This document shows positions 7,822-17,457 of a DNA stretch of 38,378 nucleotides, piece by piece. The DNA is taken from NCBI RefSeq assembly GCF_000517105.1, contig NZ_KI912150.1, positions 340,368-378,745 on the forward strand, in the 5' to 3' direction. Every line of letters starts with the position of its first letter. The first letter of the stretch is position 1. Under the pieces are notes generated by a model. It searched no databases, was not told the origin of the DNA, and saw only the letters and a program-made list of their open reading frames with translations. A program made the position numbers and the translations under genes. Source of the DNA: Fischerella sp. PCC 9605 (GTDB lineage Bacteria; Cyanobacteriota; Cyanobacteriia; Cyanobacteriales; Nostocaceae).

Positions 7822-9147
7822 CTAATTTTCTCTTTTCCCTTCCGTTGATTGCTTCTGTTTTGGTACTACCAGCACTTTATCAACGCGGTTGCCATCCATA
7901 TCCATCACTTCAAAGCGCATACCCTGCCATTCAAAATGATCTGCTGCTGCGGGAATGCGACCGAGATGAGTAATGACAAAACCACCCAATGTTTGATAGT
8001 TACCTTGATGGTCTCGTAGATATTCTTCGAGGTCGAAAAGCTCAAAAAATTCTTCTACAGATAACATGCCATCCAATAACCAAGAACCATCCTCTCGTTG
8101 CACGGCTTGGGGATTTTCCAATTCATCGGCAGTAGGAACATCACCGACAATTTCAATCATGACGTCATTGAGAGTCACTAATCCTTGAATTACACCGTAT
8201 TCATCCACTACCAGCGCCATGTGAGTGACGGTTTGCTTGAACAACTCCAAAACTTTCAAGCCACGGGTGCTTTCGGGCACAAACACGGGCTGCTTCAATC
8301 CCACTGTCAAATCCAACTCTTCGCCACACAAACTTCGGGCTAATAAATCAGTGACAGGGATAACACCGAGAACATTATCTAGCCCCCCCTGACAAACCGG
8401 ATACCGAGAATAGCCACTCTCAATCACCTTCTGGCGATTTTCTGCTAGGGAGTCCTCCAAGTCTAACCAAACAATATCCGGACGCGGTGTCATAAAAGAA
8501 CTTACAGGGCGATCGCCTAAACGAAACACTCGCTCCACCATATCTTGTTCTGCTTCCTCAAAGGTTCCCTCTTCTGTGCCTTGCTCGATTAAAACTCGAA
8601 TTTCTTCCTCTGTTACTTGTGGCTCAGTGGATGGTCTAATGCCCAAAATTCGCAATACTGCATCAGTAGAAATACTTAGTAAATAAACTATAGGGGAACC
8701 AATTGTTGCCAACATTCGCATAGGGATAGCAACAATAGAAGCAATAGGTTCTGGGTGATTTAATGCCACTCGCTTAGGAACCAATTCACCAATAATCAAG
8801 GTAAAATAAGTAAGAATTAATACTGAAATCACGGTGGCGATCGCATCAGCATAAGGCGTTAACCAGGGGAGTAGACCCAAAATAGGCTCTAGTCTCCTAA
8901 CTATGGTCGATTCAGCAAAAGCACCGGACAAAATACCAAGGAGAGTTATCCCTATCTGAACAGTAGCTAAAAATTTGTTCGGAGAAGAAGCCAATTCTAA
9001 GGCAACACGAGCCTTTTGATCTCCCCGTTCGGCAAGCTGTTGCAGACGTACCTTTCGTGCAGAGACAATAGCCAACTCTGACATGACAAACACGCTGTTG
9101 GCAAGGATTAGTAGGAAAATAATTAAAATTTCGACAGTTGGTGACAT
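7822..9147 (-). CDS. CNNM/CorC-HlyC-type membrane protein with CBS domains
   Basis: The 441-residue protein has the layout of the DUF21-CBS-CorC_HlyC family, often annotated as hemolysin-like and linked to magnesium or cobalt transport. Residues 1-185 form the DUF21 membrane domain with several hydrophobic helices, including the pattern NSVFVMSELAIVSARK near 17-32 and IGELVPKRVAL near 122-132. Two CBS modules follow at about 205-325 (VSSFMTPRPDIVWL; GYSRYPVCQGG; MALVVDEYGVIQGLVTLNDV), then the C-terminal CorC_HlyC domain (about 345-430, QTLGGFVITHLGRIP). It is transcribed divergently from mfd across 308 bases. Its transported ion is not evident; CNNM-type proteins act in magnesium homeostasis. 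No frameshift or unusual residues are seen. Confidence 0.93.
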   Translation of the reverse strand: MSPTVEILIIFLLILANSVFVMSELAIVSARKVRLQQLAERGDQKARVALELASSPNKFLATVQIGITLLGILSGAFAESTIVRRLEPILGLLPWLTPYADAIATVISVLILTYFTLIIGELVPKRVALNHPEPIASIVAIPMRMLATIGSPIVYLLSISTDAVLRILGIRPSTEPQVTEEEIRVLIEQGTEEGTFEEAEQDMVERVFRLGDRPVSSFMTPRPDIVWLDLEDSLAENRQKVIESGYSRYPVCQGGLDNVLGVIPVTDLLARSLCGEELDLTVGLKQPVFVPESTRGLKVLELFKQTVTHMALVVDEYGVIQGLVTLNDVMIEIVGDVPTADELENPQAVQREDGSWLLDGMLSVEEFFELFDLEEYLRDHQGNYQTLGGFVITHLGRIPAAADHFEWQGMRFEVMDMDGNRVDKVLVVPKQKQSTEGKREN

Positions 9148-9455
9148 TCTTAAAAATTGCCGATGTTAGCGGCAAACTGCATTTAAGTTGAATCTGCTAG
9201 TATCTAGTATCTAAGATGTTTATAGACAACATTCTGAAATATATAGAAAACCAACCATTAGTAATTATTCATAAGTGATTTGTCAGTAGAGAAAACTGTT
9301 TACGTATACGAACTGTAAGTTTCAGTCGTAATTGTACTAAGGACTAGGGTCTTTCGAGCAAGATCAATAGGATTGTTGACATTTTTAAAATAGTTGAAGT
9401 AGGCGCTATGATTGTGGATCGCTGGTCAGAACGACTCCCACCTGTTTAAGAACTT
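9148..9455. other. Divergent intergenic region upstream of mfd
   Basis: This stretch must hold promoters for the CorC/HlyC-type gene and mfd. It is AT-rich; I see no clear promoter pair, operator or RNA gene. A short direct repeat of AGTATCTAGTATCTA type lies near 9198-9213. Confidence 0.6.
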
Positions 9456-12400
9456 ATGGCATTTTCTTCCATTGTGCGCGCCCTAGGGCGATCGCCACTT
9501 ACCAGTGAACTTCTCTCCAAGCTAAATCGGCAACAAGATTTACGTTTGAATGGTATTCCCAGGCTACCAAAAGGCTTGGTCACTTCAGCTTTGGCTCAAA
9601 CTGAGGGACAGAATTTGTTTGTGGTCTGTGCCACTCTGGAAGAAGCCGGACGCTGGACAGCGCAGTTGGAAGCGATGGGGTGGCAAACCGTGCATTTTTA
9701 CCCAACCTCTGAGGCGTCCCCTTACGAACCTTTTGATCCCGAAACTGAAATGACTTGGGGGCAAATGCAAGTCTTGGCGGACTTAGTCAAGAGTCAAGAG
9801 TCAATAGTCAATAGTCCAAAAATTACTAATTTGGCTATTGTCGCTACTCACGCATCGCTACAACCTCACCTGCCACCACCAGAAGCTTTTCAGCCATTCT
9901 GTCTTACCCTCAAACGGGGTATGGAATTTGATTTGGATAGCTTTAGTGAAAAAATAGCTAGTCTGGGGTATGAACGAGTTCCACTGGTAGAAACAGAAGG
10001 ACAGTGGAGTCGGCGCGGTGATATAGTTGACGTGTTTCCGGTGTCTTCGGAGTTGCCAGTCCGTTTGGAATGGTTCGGTGACGAAATTGAGCAAATTCGA
10101 GAATTTGATCCAGCAACTCAACGTTCTGCTTTAGATAAAATTGAGCAGCTAATTCTCACTCCCACTAGCTTTGCTCCCGTGGTGATGGCAGCGTTGAGTG
10201 GGGAGAGTTTAGAAACCGTCAAAACTTACCTTTGCGCCACCGAACAAGAACAGATTGATGCAGGTACATCTTTAGAGGGTAGCCGCCGCTTTTTGGGTTT
10301 AGGTTTCACGCAACCAGCTTCCTTATTAGATTATTTACCAGAAAATACTCTGGTTGCTATTGACGAGCCAGAACAGTGTCACGCTCACAGCGATCGCTGG
10401 GTGGAAAATGCCGAGGAACAGTGGCTAACTCTGGGGAGTAGGGGAGCAGATGAGCAGGAAGACCGCAACATAGAAGAAGCTTTGATTGCATTACCCAAAG
10501 TTCATCGTTGGTTTGATGATTGTCTGAGTGCTGCACAGGCATTTAAAAAACTATATTTATCAGAACTAGCTGAGGAAAATCAAGGTATCAATCTTGCCAG
10601 TCGATCTGTACCAGCAACACCGCACTCCTTTGCTAAAACCGCAGAAACACTACGACAGGAGCGCGATCGCAATTTCTCGATTTGGTTAATTTCGGCACAA
10701 CCGAGCCGTTCTGTGTCTCTGTTGCAAGAACACGACTGTCCAGCCCAGTTTATCCCCAACCCCCGCGACTATCAAGCGATTGATAAGCTACAAATTAATC
10801 ACGTACCAGTCGCCCTAAAATATTCCGGTCTGGCTGAATTAGAAGGTTTCATTTTACCTACTTTCCGGATCGTTATTGTCACTGACCGCGAATTTTACGG
10901 GCAGCATAGCCTAGCAACTTTTGGCTATGTCCGCAAGCGTCGCAAAGCTGGTTCTAAACAAGTAGATCCCAACAAACTGCGTCCCGGCGATTATGTGGTG
11001 CACAGAAACCACGGGGTCGGTAAATTCCTCAGACTCGAAAGTCTCACACTTAACAACGAAACTCGCGATTATTTGGTGGTGCAATACGCCGATGGTTTAT
11101 TGCGGGTAGCAGCCGATCAAGTCAACGCTTTGTCGCGGTTTCGTACGACGACCGAGAAGCCACCAGAACTAAATAAAATGACTGGTAAGGCTTGGGAAAA
11201 TACCAAGAACAAAGTCCGCAAAGCAATTAAGAAACTGGCGGTGGACTTGCTTAAGTTATACGCAGCGCGATCGCAACAAAAGGGTTTTGCCTTTCCGGCA
11301 GATATGCCTTGGCAGCAAGAACTGGAGGACTCGTTCCCTTACCAACCCACAACCGATCAGCTCAAAGCTGTGCAAGATGTCAAACGGGACATGGAAAGCG
11401 ATCGCCCGATGGATCGCTTAGTGTGTGGCGATGTCGGTTTTGGTAAAACTGAAGTAGCTATTCGCGCGATATTTAAAGCTGTCACCGCCGGTAAACAGGT
11501 GGCACTCCTTGCACCTACTACAATTTTAACGCAACAACACTACCACACCCTTAAAGAACGCTTTGCGCCCTACCCCGTTAATGTTGGGTTACTCAACCGC
11601 TTCCGCAGTCCCCAAGAACGCCGTGAAATTCAAAAACGATTGGCAACGGGTGAGTTGGATGTAGTTGTGGGTACGCACCAACTTTTGGGCAAAGAGGTTA
11701 ATTTCAAAGAATTGGGACTGTTGGTGGTGGATGAAGAACAGCGGTTTGGGGTGAACCAGAAAGAGAAAATTAAAACCCTGAAAACTCAAATTGATGTGCT
11801 TACCCTCTCGGCTACACCCATTCCCCGCACCTTGTATATGTCTTTGTCGGGTATCCGGGAAATGAGTTTGATTACTACACCGCCACCATCCCGGCGTCCG
11901 ATTAAAACTCACCTCGCACCGACGAACCCGGAAACAGTTCGCAGCGCTATTCGCCAAGAACTCGACAGAGGCGGACAGGTGTTTTATGTAGTGCCGCGTG
12001 TGGAGGGTATTGAAGAAACAGCCAGCGAATTGCGGGAGATGATCGGGGGTGCGAGAATTGCGATCGCTCACGGACAAATGGAAGAAGGTGAGTTAGAAGC
12101 AACCATGCTTTCTTTCAGTAATGCCGAAGCAGATATCTTAGTTTGTACCACGATTATTGAATCTGGTTTAGATATCCCGCGCGTCAACACAATTTTGATT
12201 GAAGATGCCCACCGCTTCGGCTTAGCGCAGTTATACCAGCTGCGGGGACGTGTGGGACGTGCGGGAATTCAAGCTCACGCTTGGCTATTTTACCCCAAAC
12301 AACGATCGTTATCCGATGCCGCCCGGCAACGCTTGCGAGCAATACAGGAATTTACCCAATTGGGTTCCGGGTATCAATTAGCAATGCGCGATATGGAAAT

Positions 12401-12992
12401 TCGCGGAGTTGGTAACTTGCTGGGTGCAGAACAATCCGGTCAAATGGATGCAATCGGCTTCGATTTATACATGGAAATGCTAGAAGAGTCGATTCGGGAA
12501 ATCCGAGGACAAGAAATACCCAAAGTTGACGATACTCAAATTGATCTCAATCTCACAGCATTTATTCCCGCAGATTACATCCCCGATATTGAACAAAAGA
12601 TGAGTGCTTACCGTGCGGTTGCTGCTGCCAAATCTAAAGAAGAATTACAACAAATTGCCGCTGAGTGGAACGATCGTTACGGTGCAATTCCCAAACCTGC
12701 AAATCAACTATTGCGGGTAATGGAATTGAAACAACTGGCGAAAAAGCTAGGCTTTAGCCGCATTAAACCAGAAGCCAAACAGCACGTTGTTTTAGAAACG
12801 CCAATGGAAGAACCCGCTTGGAACTTGTTAGCGGGAAATCTACCAGAAAATCTCAAATCTCGCTTTGTTTACTCACCAGGGAAAGTGACAGTGCGCGGTT
12901 TGGCAGTACTCAAAGCAGATCAGCAGTTGCAAAACCTGATTGATGCATTTGAAAAAATGCAAGGCGCGGTTGTAGAAGCGGCGGTTGTTTAA
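9456..12992 (+). CDS. mfd: Transcription-repair coupling factor Mfd
   Basis: Mfd releases RNA polymerase stalled at DNA lesions and recruits UvrA for nucleotide excision repair. The 1178-residue product shows the standard order: UvrB-like N-terminal region ([18 protein letters not shown] near 76-93; [11 protein letters not shown] near 188-198), the RNA-polymerase-interacting domain ([18 protein letters not shown] near 508-525), then the superfamily 2 translocase with Walker A GDVGFGKT at 658-665, DEEQRFG from 759, [14 protein letters not shown], and the helicase C half with [12 protein letters not shown]. The C-terminal TRCF domain follows ([17 protein letters not shown]). Residues about 110-121 ([12 protein letters not shown]) are encoded by a heptanucleotide repeat, apparently an in-frame insertion. 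No Shine-Dalgarno sequence is visible before the ATG. Confidence 0.98.
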   Translation: MAFSSIVRALGRSPLTSELLSKLNRQQDLRLNGIPRLPKGLVTSALAQTEGQNLFVVCATLEEAGRWTAQLEAMGWQTVHFYPTSEASPYEPFDPETEMTWGQMQVLADLVKSQESIVNSPKITNLAIVATHASLQPHLPPPEAFQPFCLTLKRGMEFDLDSFSEKIASLGYERVPLVETEGQWSRRGDIVDVFPVSSELPVRLEWFGDEIEQIREFDPATQRSALDKIEQLILTPTSFAPVVMAALSGESLETVKTYLCATEQEQIDAGTSLEGSRRFLGLGFTQPASLLDYLPENTLVAIDEPEQCHAHSDRWVENAEEQWLTLGSRGADEQEDRNIEEALIALPKVHRWFDDCLSAAQAFKKLYLSELAEENQGINLASRSVPATPHSFAKTAETLRQERDRNFSIWLISAQPSRSVSLLQEHDCPAQFIPNPRDYQAIDKLQINHVPVALKYSGLAELEGFILPTFRIVIVTDREFYGQHSLATFGYVRKRRKAGSKQVDPNKLRPGDYVVHRNHGVGKFLRLESLTLNNETRDYLVVQYADGLLRVAADQVNALSRFRTTTEKPPELNKMTGKAWENTKNKVRKAIKKLAVDLLKLYAARSQQKGFAFPADMPWQQELEDSFPYQPTTDQLKAVQDVKRDMESDRPMDRLVCGDVGFGKTEVAIRAIFKAVTAGKQVALLAPTTILTQQHYHTLKERFAPYPVNVGLLNRFRSPQERREIQKRLATGELDVVVGTHQLLGKEVNFKELGLLVVDEEQRFGVNQKEKIKTLKTQIDVLTLSATPIPRTLYMSLSGIREMSLITTPPPSRRPIKTHLAPTNPETVRSAIRQELDRGGQVFYVVPRVEGIEETASELREMIGGARIAIAHGQMEEGELEATMLSFSNAEADILVCTTIIESGLDIPRVNTILIEDAHRFGLAQLYQLRGRVGRAGIQAHAWLFYPKQRSLSDAARQRLRAIQEFTQLGSGYQLAMRDMEIRGVGNLLGAEQSGQMDAIGFDLYMEMLEESIREIRGQEIPKVDDTQIDLNLTAFIPADYIPDIEQKMSAYRAVAAAKSKEELQQIAAEWNDRYGAIPKPANQLLRVMELKQLAKKLGFSRIKPEAKQHVVLETPMEEPAWNLLAGNLPENLKSRFVYSPGKVTVRGLAVLKADQQLQNLIDAFEKMQGAVVEAAVV
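9785..9817 (+). repeat. In-frame heptad repeat inside mfd
   Basis: Four full copies and a partial copy of AGTCAAG/AGTCAAT lie within the coding sequence. The same heptad family occurs between genes at 21160-21190. Confidence 0.85.
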
Positions 12993-12998
12993 GATAAT

Positions 12999-13030
12999 TG
13001 TAGAGATGTAATGTTCCTTGCGTCTCTACA
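12999..13030. repeat. Short inverted repeat at the mfd 3' end
   Basis: TGTAGAGA (12999-13006) and TCTCTACA (13023-13030) flank a 16-base centre. It is a degenerate relative of the palindrome at 7297-7326. The ATG of the following small frame lies inside it. Confidence 0.7.
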
Positions 13031-13289
13031 ATCCTATATTCCCAATCTCAAATTCTTAAAGTCAATATCAGAGATAAAGAAAGGAGAACCTAAAGCCCCC
13101 AAGACATTACCTGTTAAACAAAGCCAAGTAATTGAAGAAATCACTCAAGAAAACACTGAAAGCTTTTTGAAAAAATTTGCATGGGCAGCTAAAAGTGATT
13201 TGTGTGAAGAGGGAGGCGTGCTAAACACTCAGTGGAAAAAATGGGCTGATCTCAATAAGTTATGCCGTAACACACGCTACTTAATATAG
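13011..13289 (+). CDS. Small hypothetical protein, probably a gene remnant
   Basis: A 92-codon frame begins at an ATG lying inside the inverted repeat at 12999-13030, so the first 10 or so residues are repeat-derived. From about residue 20 the sequence looks protein-like: lysine-rich KGEPKAPKTLPVKQ, then a helical segment (EEITQENTESFLKKFAWAAK) and EEGGVLNTQWKKWADL. It then ends abruptly after NTRYLI. There is no other Met or clear ribosome site. I do not recognise the family. It may be a fragment of a longer small protein whose start and end were lost. It lies 18 bases after mfd. Confidence 0.35.
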   Translation: MFLASLQSYIPNLKFLKSISEIKKGEPKAPKTLPVKQSQVIEEITQENTESFLKKFAWAAKSDLCEEGGVLNTQWKKWADLNKLCRNTRYLI

Positions 13290-13307
13290 TGAGCTAAAAA
13301 TATTTTT

Positions 13308-13331
13308 CCCCTCCCCGCAAGCGAGGAGGGG
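13308..13331. repeat. GC-rich hairpin between mfd and pntB
   Basis: CCCCTCCCCGC and GCGAGGAGGGG form an 11-pair stem with one mismatch and a two-base centre. It lies between convergent genes, 20 bases beyond the pntB stop. No T-run follows in either direction at the right place, so it is listed as a repeat rather than a terminator. Confidence 0.65.
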
Positions 13332-13350
13332 CTAGGGGTGAGGTTCAACC

Positions 13351-14754
13351 CTACAACTGCTTCACCTCAGAAACCAATTTCGCCACCATATCTTTCGCAC
13401 TACCAAAAAGCATCGTGGTTTTATCTTTGTAGAACAACTCATTATCTACACCAGCAAAACCTGTACTCATACCGCGCTTAATCACAATCGTCTGCTTCGC
13501 CCTATCTACCTCCAAAATCGGCATCCCGTAAATTGGACTGTTGGCATCACTCCGCGCGGCTGGGTTCACCACATCATTTGCCCCAATTACCAGCGCTACA
13601 TCCGTCTGCTCAAACTGGGGGTTGATATCTTCCATATCATACAGTTGCTCATAGGGCACATTCGCCTCTGCTAGCAACACATTCATATGTCCCGGCATTC
13701 TTCCAGCGACAGGGTGAATAGCATATTTCACTTCAACGCCCATCCGTTCGAGCTGATCTGCCAACTCGCGTACGCTGTGCTGTGCTTGCGCTACCGCCAT
13801 CCCGTACCCAGGAACAATCACCACAGAACGGGCATAACCCAACATCATTGCGCCTTCTTCTGGGTCGATGCTGCGGACGGTTGTATCAGTTATACCACTG
13901 CTTCCACCCGCAACTGCACTTCCACCACTGCCAAAAGCACCGAATAGAACGCTGATCAAAGAGCGATTCATCGCTTTACACATGATCTCGGTCAGAATAA
14001 TACCCGATGCTCCCACCAATGCACCAGCAATGATTAGCATATTGTTCATCACCACAAAACCAGCGGCGGCTGCGGCTAAACCAGAGAATGAGTTCAACAG
14101 TGAAATGACCACTGGCATATCGCCACCACCAATAGGGATGACGAACATTACACCCAAGACTAAAGAAACTGCAACTATCCCTAAAAATGCGGTCAGGTTA
14201 TGGGGTTCCATGAGTAAAAAGGCACTGCCGACCACATAGGAACCCAACAGCAAGGCGTTGATTGGTTGCTGTAAGGGAAATGTAATCGGGGAACCGCTCA
14301 TAATGCCTTGCAGTTTGGCAAAGGCAATCATACTACCCGTGAAGGTGACACCACCGATTAACACATCCAACAACATGGAAATGTTGGCATCTAAGGGTAC
14401 AGTCTCAGCATGTTGCAGCAACCGCCAAAATTCAGCGACGGCAACAAGTGCAGAAGCAGCACCACCCAGTCCGTTGAGTAAACCCACCATTTGGGGCATA
14501 TCCGTCATTTGAACTTTATAGGCGGCGATCGCACCTAGTACCGATCCAATTGCCAACCCCAACAAAATCATTTCGTAGTTCAACACATGCTGATCCAGCA
14601 GTGTTGCTGCGATCGCCAACAGCATGCCCACAGCGGCTACAACATTACCTTGCCGTGCTGTAGCAGGGGAACCCAGCTGTTTCAAACCCAGAATAAATAA
14701 AGATGCAGCGACTAAATACGTCAGCTGAATTCCAGTTGGAAGAAAGTCAGTCAT
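13351..14754 (-). CDS. pntB: NAD(P) transhydrogenase beta subunit
   Basis: PntB is the membrane and NADP(H)-binding subunit of the proton-translocating transhydrogenase, which uses the proton gradient to make NADPH from NADH. The 467 residues begin with about nine hydrophobic helices (residues 5-265), then the NADP-binding domain III: VVIVPGYGMAVAQAQHSV with the GYGMAVAQ fingerprint near 311-318, HPVAGRMPGHMNVLLAEA, and the VALVIGANDVVNPAA loop followed by PIYGMPILEV and KRGMSTGFAGVDN. All are standard. It is the last gene of the pntAA-pntAB-pntB operon. The gap to pntAB is filled with heptad-like repeats. No clear Shine-Dalgarno sequence is present. Confidence 0.97.
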   Translation of the reverse strand: MTDFLPTGIQLTYLVAASLFILGLKQLGSPATARQGNVVAAVGMLLAIAATLLDQHVLNYEMILLGLAIGSVLGAIAAYKVQMTDMPQMVGLLNGLGGAASALVAVAEFWRLLQHAETVPLDANISMLLDVLIGGVTFTGSMIAFAKLQGIMSGSPITFPLQQPINALLLGSYVVGSAFLLMEPHNLTAFLGIVAVSLVLGVMFVIPIGGGDMPVVISLLNSFSGLAAAAAGFVVMNNMLIIAGALVGASGIILTEIMCKAMNRSLISVLFGAFGSGGSAVAGGSSGITDTTVRSIDPEEGAMMLGYARSVVIVPGYGMAVAQAQHSVRELADQLERMGVEVKYAIHPVAGRMPGHMNVLLAEANVPYEQLYDMEDINPQFEQTDVALVIGANDVVNPAARSDANSPIYGMPILEVDRAKQTIVIKRGMSTGFAGVDNELFYKDKTTMLFGSAKDMVAKLVSEVKQL

Positions 14755-14775
14755 AATTTAGCGGTAATTGGTAAT

Positions 14776-14850
14776 AGTTGATTGTTAGTAGTTAGTAGTT
14801 AGTAGTTAGTAGTTGGTTATTAACCACTAACCACTATCCACTAACCACTA
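14776..14850. repeat. Short tandem repeats between pntAB and pntB
   Basis: TTAGTAG-type heptads (14785-14815) are followed by CCACTAA-type copies (14823-14850), which include the pntAB stop codon. The two halves are roughly inverted and can fold as a hairpin within the operon mRNA. Confidence 0.8.
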
Positions 14851-15135
14851 ACTTGCTTTTTTCTTAAACATTTGCAACATCCGGTCTGTGACTAGGAAAC
14901 CACCCACCACGTTGATGGTTGCCAGTACCACGGCTATCAAACCGAGAATGACTGACACATTCCACTCTTTCGCACCGGAAGCTACAATCGCCCCTAATAC
15001 AGCAATGCCAGAAATCGCGTTTGAGCCTGACATCAAGGGCGTATGTAAAGTTGGCGGTACTTTGTTGATGACTTCAAATCCGGTAAACGATGCCAAAACA
15101 AATACGAACAAAGCCGCAATTAATGCTTCTGTCAT
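14848..15135 (-). CDS. pntAB: NAD(P) transhydrogenase alpha-2 (membrane) subunit
   Basis: This 95-residue protein is the small membrane subunit found where the PntA chain is split, as in cyanobacteria. It has three hydrophobic helices: residues 3-21 (ALIAALFVFVLASFTGFEVI), 40-55 (AISGIAVLGAIVASG) and 60-84 (VSVILGLIAVVLATINVVGGFL). The motif KVPPTLHTPLMSGSNAISG between the first two is diagnostic. AGGAG lies about 10 bases before the ATG. It sits 265 bases downstream of pntAA, a gap filled by dispersed repeat, which is long for genes of one complex. Confidence 0.95.
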   Translation of the reverse strand: MTEALIAALFVFVLASFTGFEVINKVPPTLHTPLMSGSNAISGIAVLGAIVASGAKEWNVSVILGLIAVVLATINVVGGFLVTDRMLQMFKKKAS

Positions 15136-15400
15136 GTATTTACAAACTCCTGTAATTTATTTCTTGGTGTCTTAGTGCCTTGGTGAGTCCACTTGCCGTC
15201 TTGGACGCCACATGCTTTATGCCGGGAGACCCGTCACTGCAGTGGCTCCGCTTCCCGTCACGTAGACGCGCTTTACTCGGCTTCTCGTAGAGTACCCGGA
15301 GGGCTTCCCGTAAGGGTAGGCAAAGTGGCGAACCCGAAGGGTGGTTAATTTAAAGAAGTTAAACCACTAAGACACCAAGACACTAAGGAAACTTCAGTGC
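15136..15400. repeat. Dispersed GC-rich repeat, copy 2, inside the pnt operon
   Basis: Blocks GTCTTGGACGCCACATGCTT, TATGCCGGGAGACCCGTC and CTTCTCGTAGAGTACCCGG match copy 1 at 7480-7665 in the same order. The copy is flanked by TTGGTGTCTTAGTGCCTTGG (from 15163) and its approximate complement near 15365-15388, so the whole gap between pntAA and pntAB is repeat sequence. Confidence 0.82.
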
Positions 15401-16573
15401 TTAACTAACTGGTGACTGTTGAGCGCTAATAGCTTGCAGCGCCTCTTTTATCCGTGAAGAGCGAATTTCACCAGCATGGGTAATGCAAGCTGCATCAATG
15501 ATGTCGTCAGCAAAGTCAATCTGCACAGCTTTGTCTTTTATTAGCAGTTGCATTAAGGATGTCAAATTCTTGGCATACAATTGGCTAGCGTGGACTGGCA
15601 TTGAGGATGGTAAATTAATCGGGCCGATAATGGTGACGCCGTGCATGACAATATCTTTGCCGGGATCGGTGCAGGCACAGTTACCACCTTGTTCGGCAGC
15701 AATGTCTACTATTACCGAACCTGTTTTCATCTGCTTTACCATCTCTTCGGTGACTAGAAGAGGTGCTTTTTTACCAGGAACTTGGGCAGTGGTAATGACA
15801 ACATCAGCATTCTTGATGTGTTCGGTGACAACTTCCTGGGTGCGCTTTTTGCTGGCTTCGGAAATTTCTTTGGCGTAACCGCCAGCAGCGGTTGTTTCTT
15901 CATCCAATTTGATTTCTACAAATTTTGCCCCGAGGCTTTGCACTTCTTCTTTGACGGCGGGGCGGATATCAAAAGCTTCTACCAACGATCCCAAGCGTCT
16001 GGCGGTGGCTATTGCTTGCAAACCAGCCACACCAGCACCCATGATAAATACTTTTGCAGGGGCGATCGTGCCAGCAGCTGTTGTCAGCATGGGGAAATAT
16101 TTAGGTAATGCTGCTGCGGCAATTAATACGGCTTTATAACCTGCTATTGACGCTTGCGACGACAAAGCATCCATACTCTGCGCCCTCGTGGTGCGGGGAA
16201 TCATTTCCATGCTGAAAGCAGTTACTTTGCGTTCTGCCAATCGCTGCGCTACGATTGGATTTCCTAAAGGATTGAGAAAGCTAATCAGTACAGCGCCTTC
16301 TTTGAGCAAGTCAATTTCTGAACGCCCATCTTCTCGCTCTTGTGGTGGGCTGACTTTGAGCAAAATGTCTGCTTCACCCCATAATCTGCCACTATCGTTA
16401 ATAATTGTGGCTCCTGCGGCTTCATAGGCAGTATCATTAAAAAAAGCTCGCTCTCCCGCACCAGCTTCTACCCAAATCTCTAAACCTTGCTTTACCAATC
16501 GCGCTACAGTATCGGGAATTAATGCCACACGACGTTCACAAACTTCTATTTCTTTAGCAACTGCTATTCTCAT
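15401..16573 (-). CDS. pntAA: NAD(P) transhydrogenase alpha-1 (NAD-binding) subunit
   Basis: This soluble domain I binds NAD(H) and passes hydride to PntB. The 390-residue protein belongs to the alanine dehydrogenase/PNT family: N-terminal MRIAVAKEIEVCERRVALIP, then SMEMIPRTTRAQSMDALSSQ near 117-136 (with the RAQSMD segment), and the Rossmann fingerprint VFIMGAGVAGLQAIATARRLG near 173-193, followed by EAFDIRPAVKEEVQSLGAKF. IVDIAAEQGGNCACT lies in the C-terminal part. Length and start agree with split PntA chains. AAGGAG precedes the ATG by 8 bases, so it is well translated. It heads the minus-strand operon pntAA-pntAB-pntB. Confidence 0.97.
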   Translation of the reverse strand: MRIAVAKEIEVCERRVALIPDTVARLVKQGLEIWVEAGAGERAFFNDTAYEAAGATIINDSGRLWGEADILLKVSPPQEREDGRSEIDLLKEGAVLISFLNPLGNPIVAQRLAERKVTAFSMEMIPRTTRAQSMDALSSQASIAGYKAVLIAAAALPKYFPMLTTAAGTIAPAKVFIMGAGVAGLQAIATARRLGSLVEAFDIRPAVKEEVQSLGAKFVEIKLDEETTAAGGYAKEISEASKKRTQEVVTEHIKNADVVITTAQVPGKKAPLLVTEEMVKQMKTGSVIVDIAAEQGGNCACTDPGKDIVMHGVTIIGPINLPSSMPVHASQLYAKNLTSLMQLLIKDKAVQIDFADDIIDAACITHAGEIRSSRIKEALQAISAQQSPVS

Positions 16574-17457
16574 GCAATCTCCTTGAGATTAATACTTCTG
16601 TGCAAGCTGTGAAATCTTTCTGATGAGTAAATAGACGCACTCTTAGCAATTCACCAACCCAAAAGCGATCGGCGTTGGTTAAAGGTAAAGGAGCAAACCT
16701 TTCTCCCTTAACCATTTCCTCTTAACTCATCTGCCAAAGTTGATTTGGCGGACTGGTGAGCGTATGGGCGGGGGCTATCGGCTATTGGCTTTTCGTGTTG
16801 ATTGCACCTACGCTTTCCCACTCTACCTATCCAGGCTAAGCCTGACTGTGCCGCTCATGGATGTCACAATTACAGATACTTGCTTTTATGGGTTATTTAT
16901 TGCACATCCTATGCCGATCCCCAAGTTTTACATCTGTGTCTTCAACTTCTTTTAGGGATTGAAAACTATTGTTGTGCGTTGTTTACATTGTGCAATATCG
17001 ATTAATTTCCCACAAACTAAATCCTCAAATATTTAGAATTATTTTTGTTGATGAGCAATGCTTGTTGTAACCAATCTAGCCCAATTACACTCGCGATCGC
17101 TCTATTTAATAGCTTAATTTTTATAACAAAAATCTTAATTTTAGATAAACTTATAAATATTCGGAAACATCATCTTATTTAAAGTGTGTTTTACATCTAG
17201 TGGAATCACTGTCAAGCTAGTCATCATAAAGTCTTGCATTTCTCTAAAGTCATAGCTTGTTCAAATAATTTACGTAATAAAATATACTAATAATTCAATA
17301 ATTATTCTGACGAATTCTTATGATGAATCCAGAACAGATGGCACTTTTGTTCAAGATTTTACGTCTATAGTGAGAAAGTCAGTAGTAAAGTTTATTTACG
17401 AACATTTACTCCCAGCTACTGAGACAAAACACCAATTTCTGCAACAGGAGCTTAACT
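16574..17457. other. Intergenic region between pntAA and the DUF2808 gene
   Basis: This 884-base divergent region contains no supported gene. It should hold the pntAA promoter at its left and the DUF2808 promoter at its right. A single TTAGGGATTGAAAAC near 16953-16967 resembles the 3' end of some cyanobacterial CRISPR repeats but occurs once only. From 17040 to 17400 it is AT-rich, with one HIP1 octamer at about 17094. Confidence 0.6.

Noticed and set aside
7464-7973. 169-codon plus-strand frame
   Set aside because: It is translation of GC-rich repeats and then of the antisense strand of the CorC/HlyC-type gene.
11589-12077. 162-codon minus-strand frame inside mfd
   Set aside because: It lies fully antisense to conserved helicase motifs and has no recognisable protein pattern.
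13308-13331. GC-rich hairpin considered as a terminator for mfd or pntB
   Set aside because: No T-run follows the stem in either direction; for the plus strand the T-run lies before it.
16740-16955. 71-codon plus-strand frame between pntAA and the DUF2808 gene
   Set aside because: No family pattern, no ribosome site, and a second overlapping frame of the same quality; it looks like chance.
16953-16967. TTAGGGATTGAAAAC, similar to the 3' end of cyanobacterial CRISPR repeats
   Set aside because: It occurs once, with no second copy at spacer distance and no cas genes in the window.
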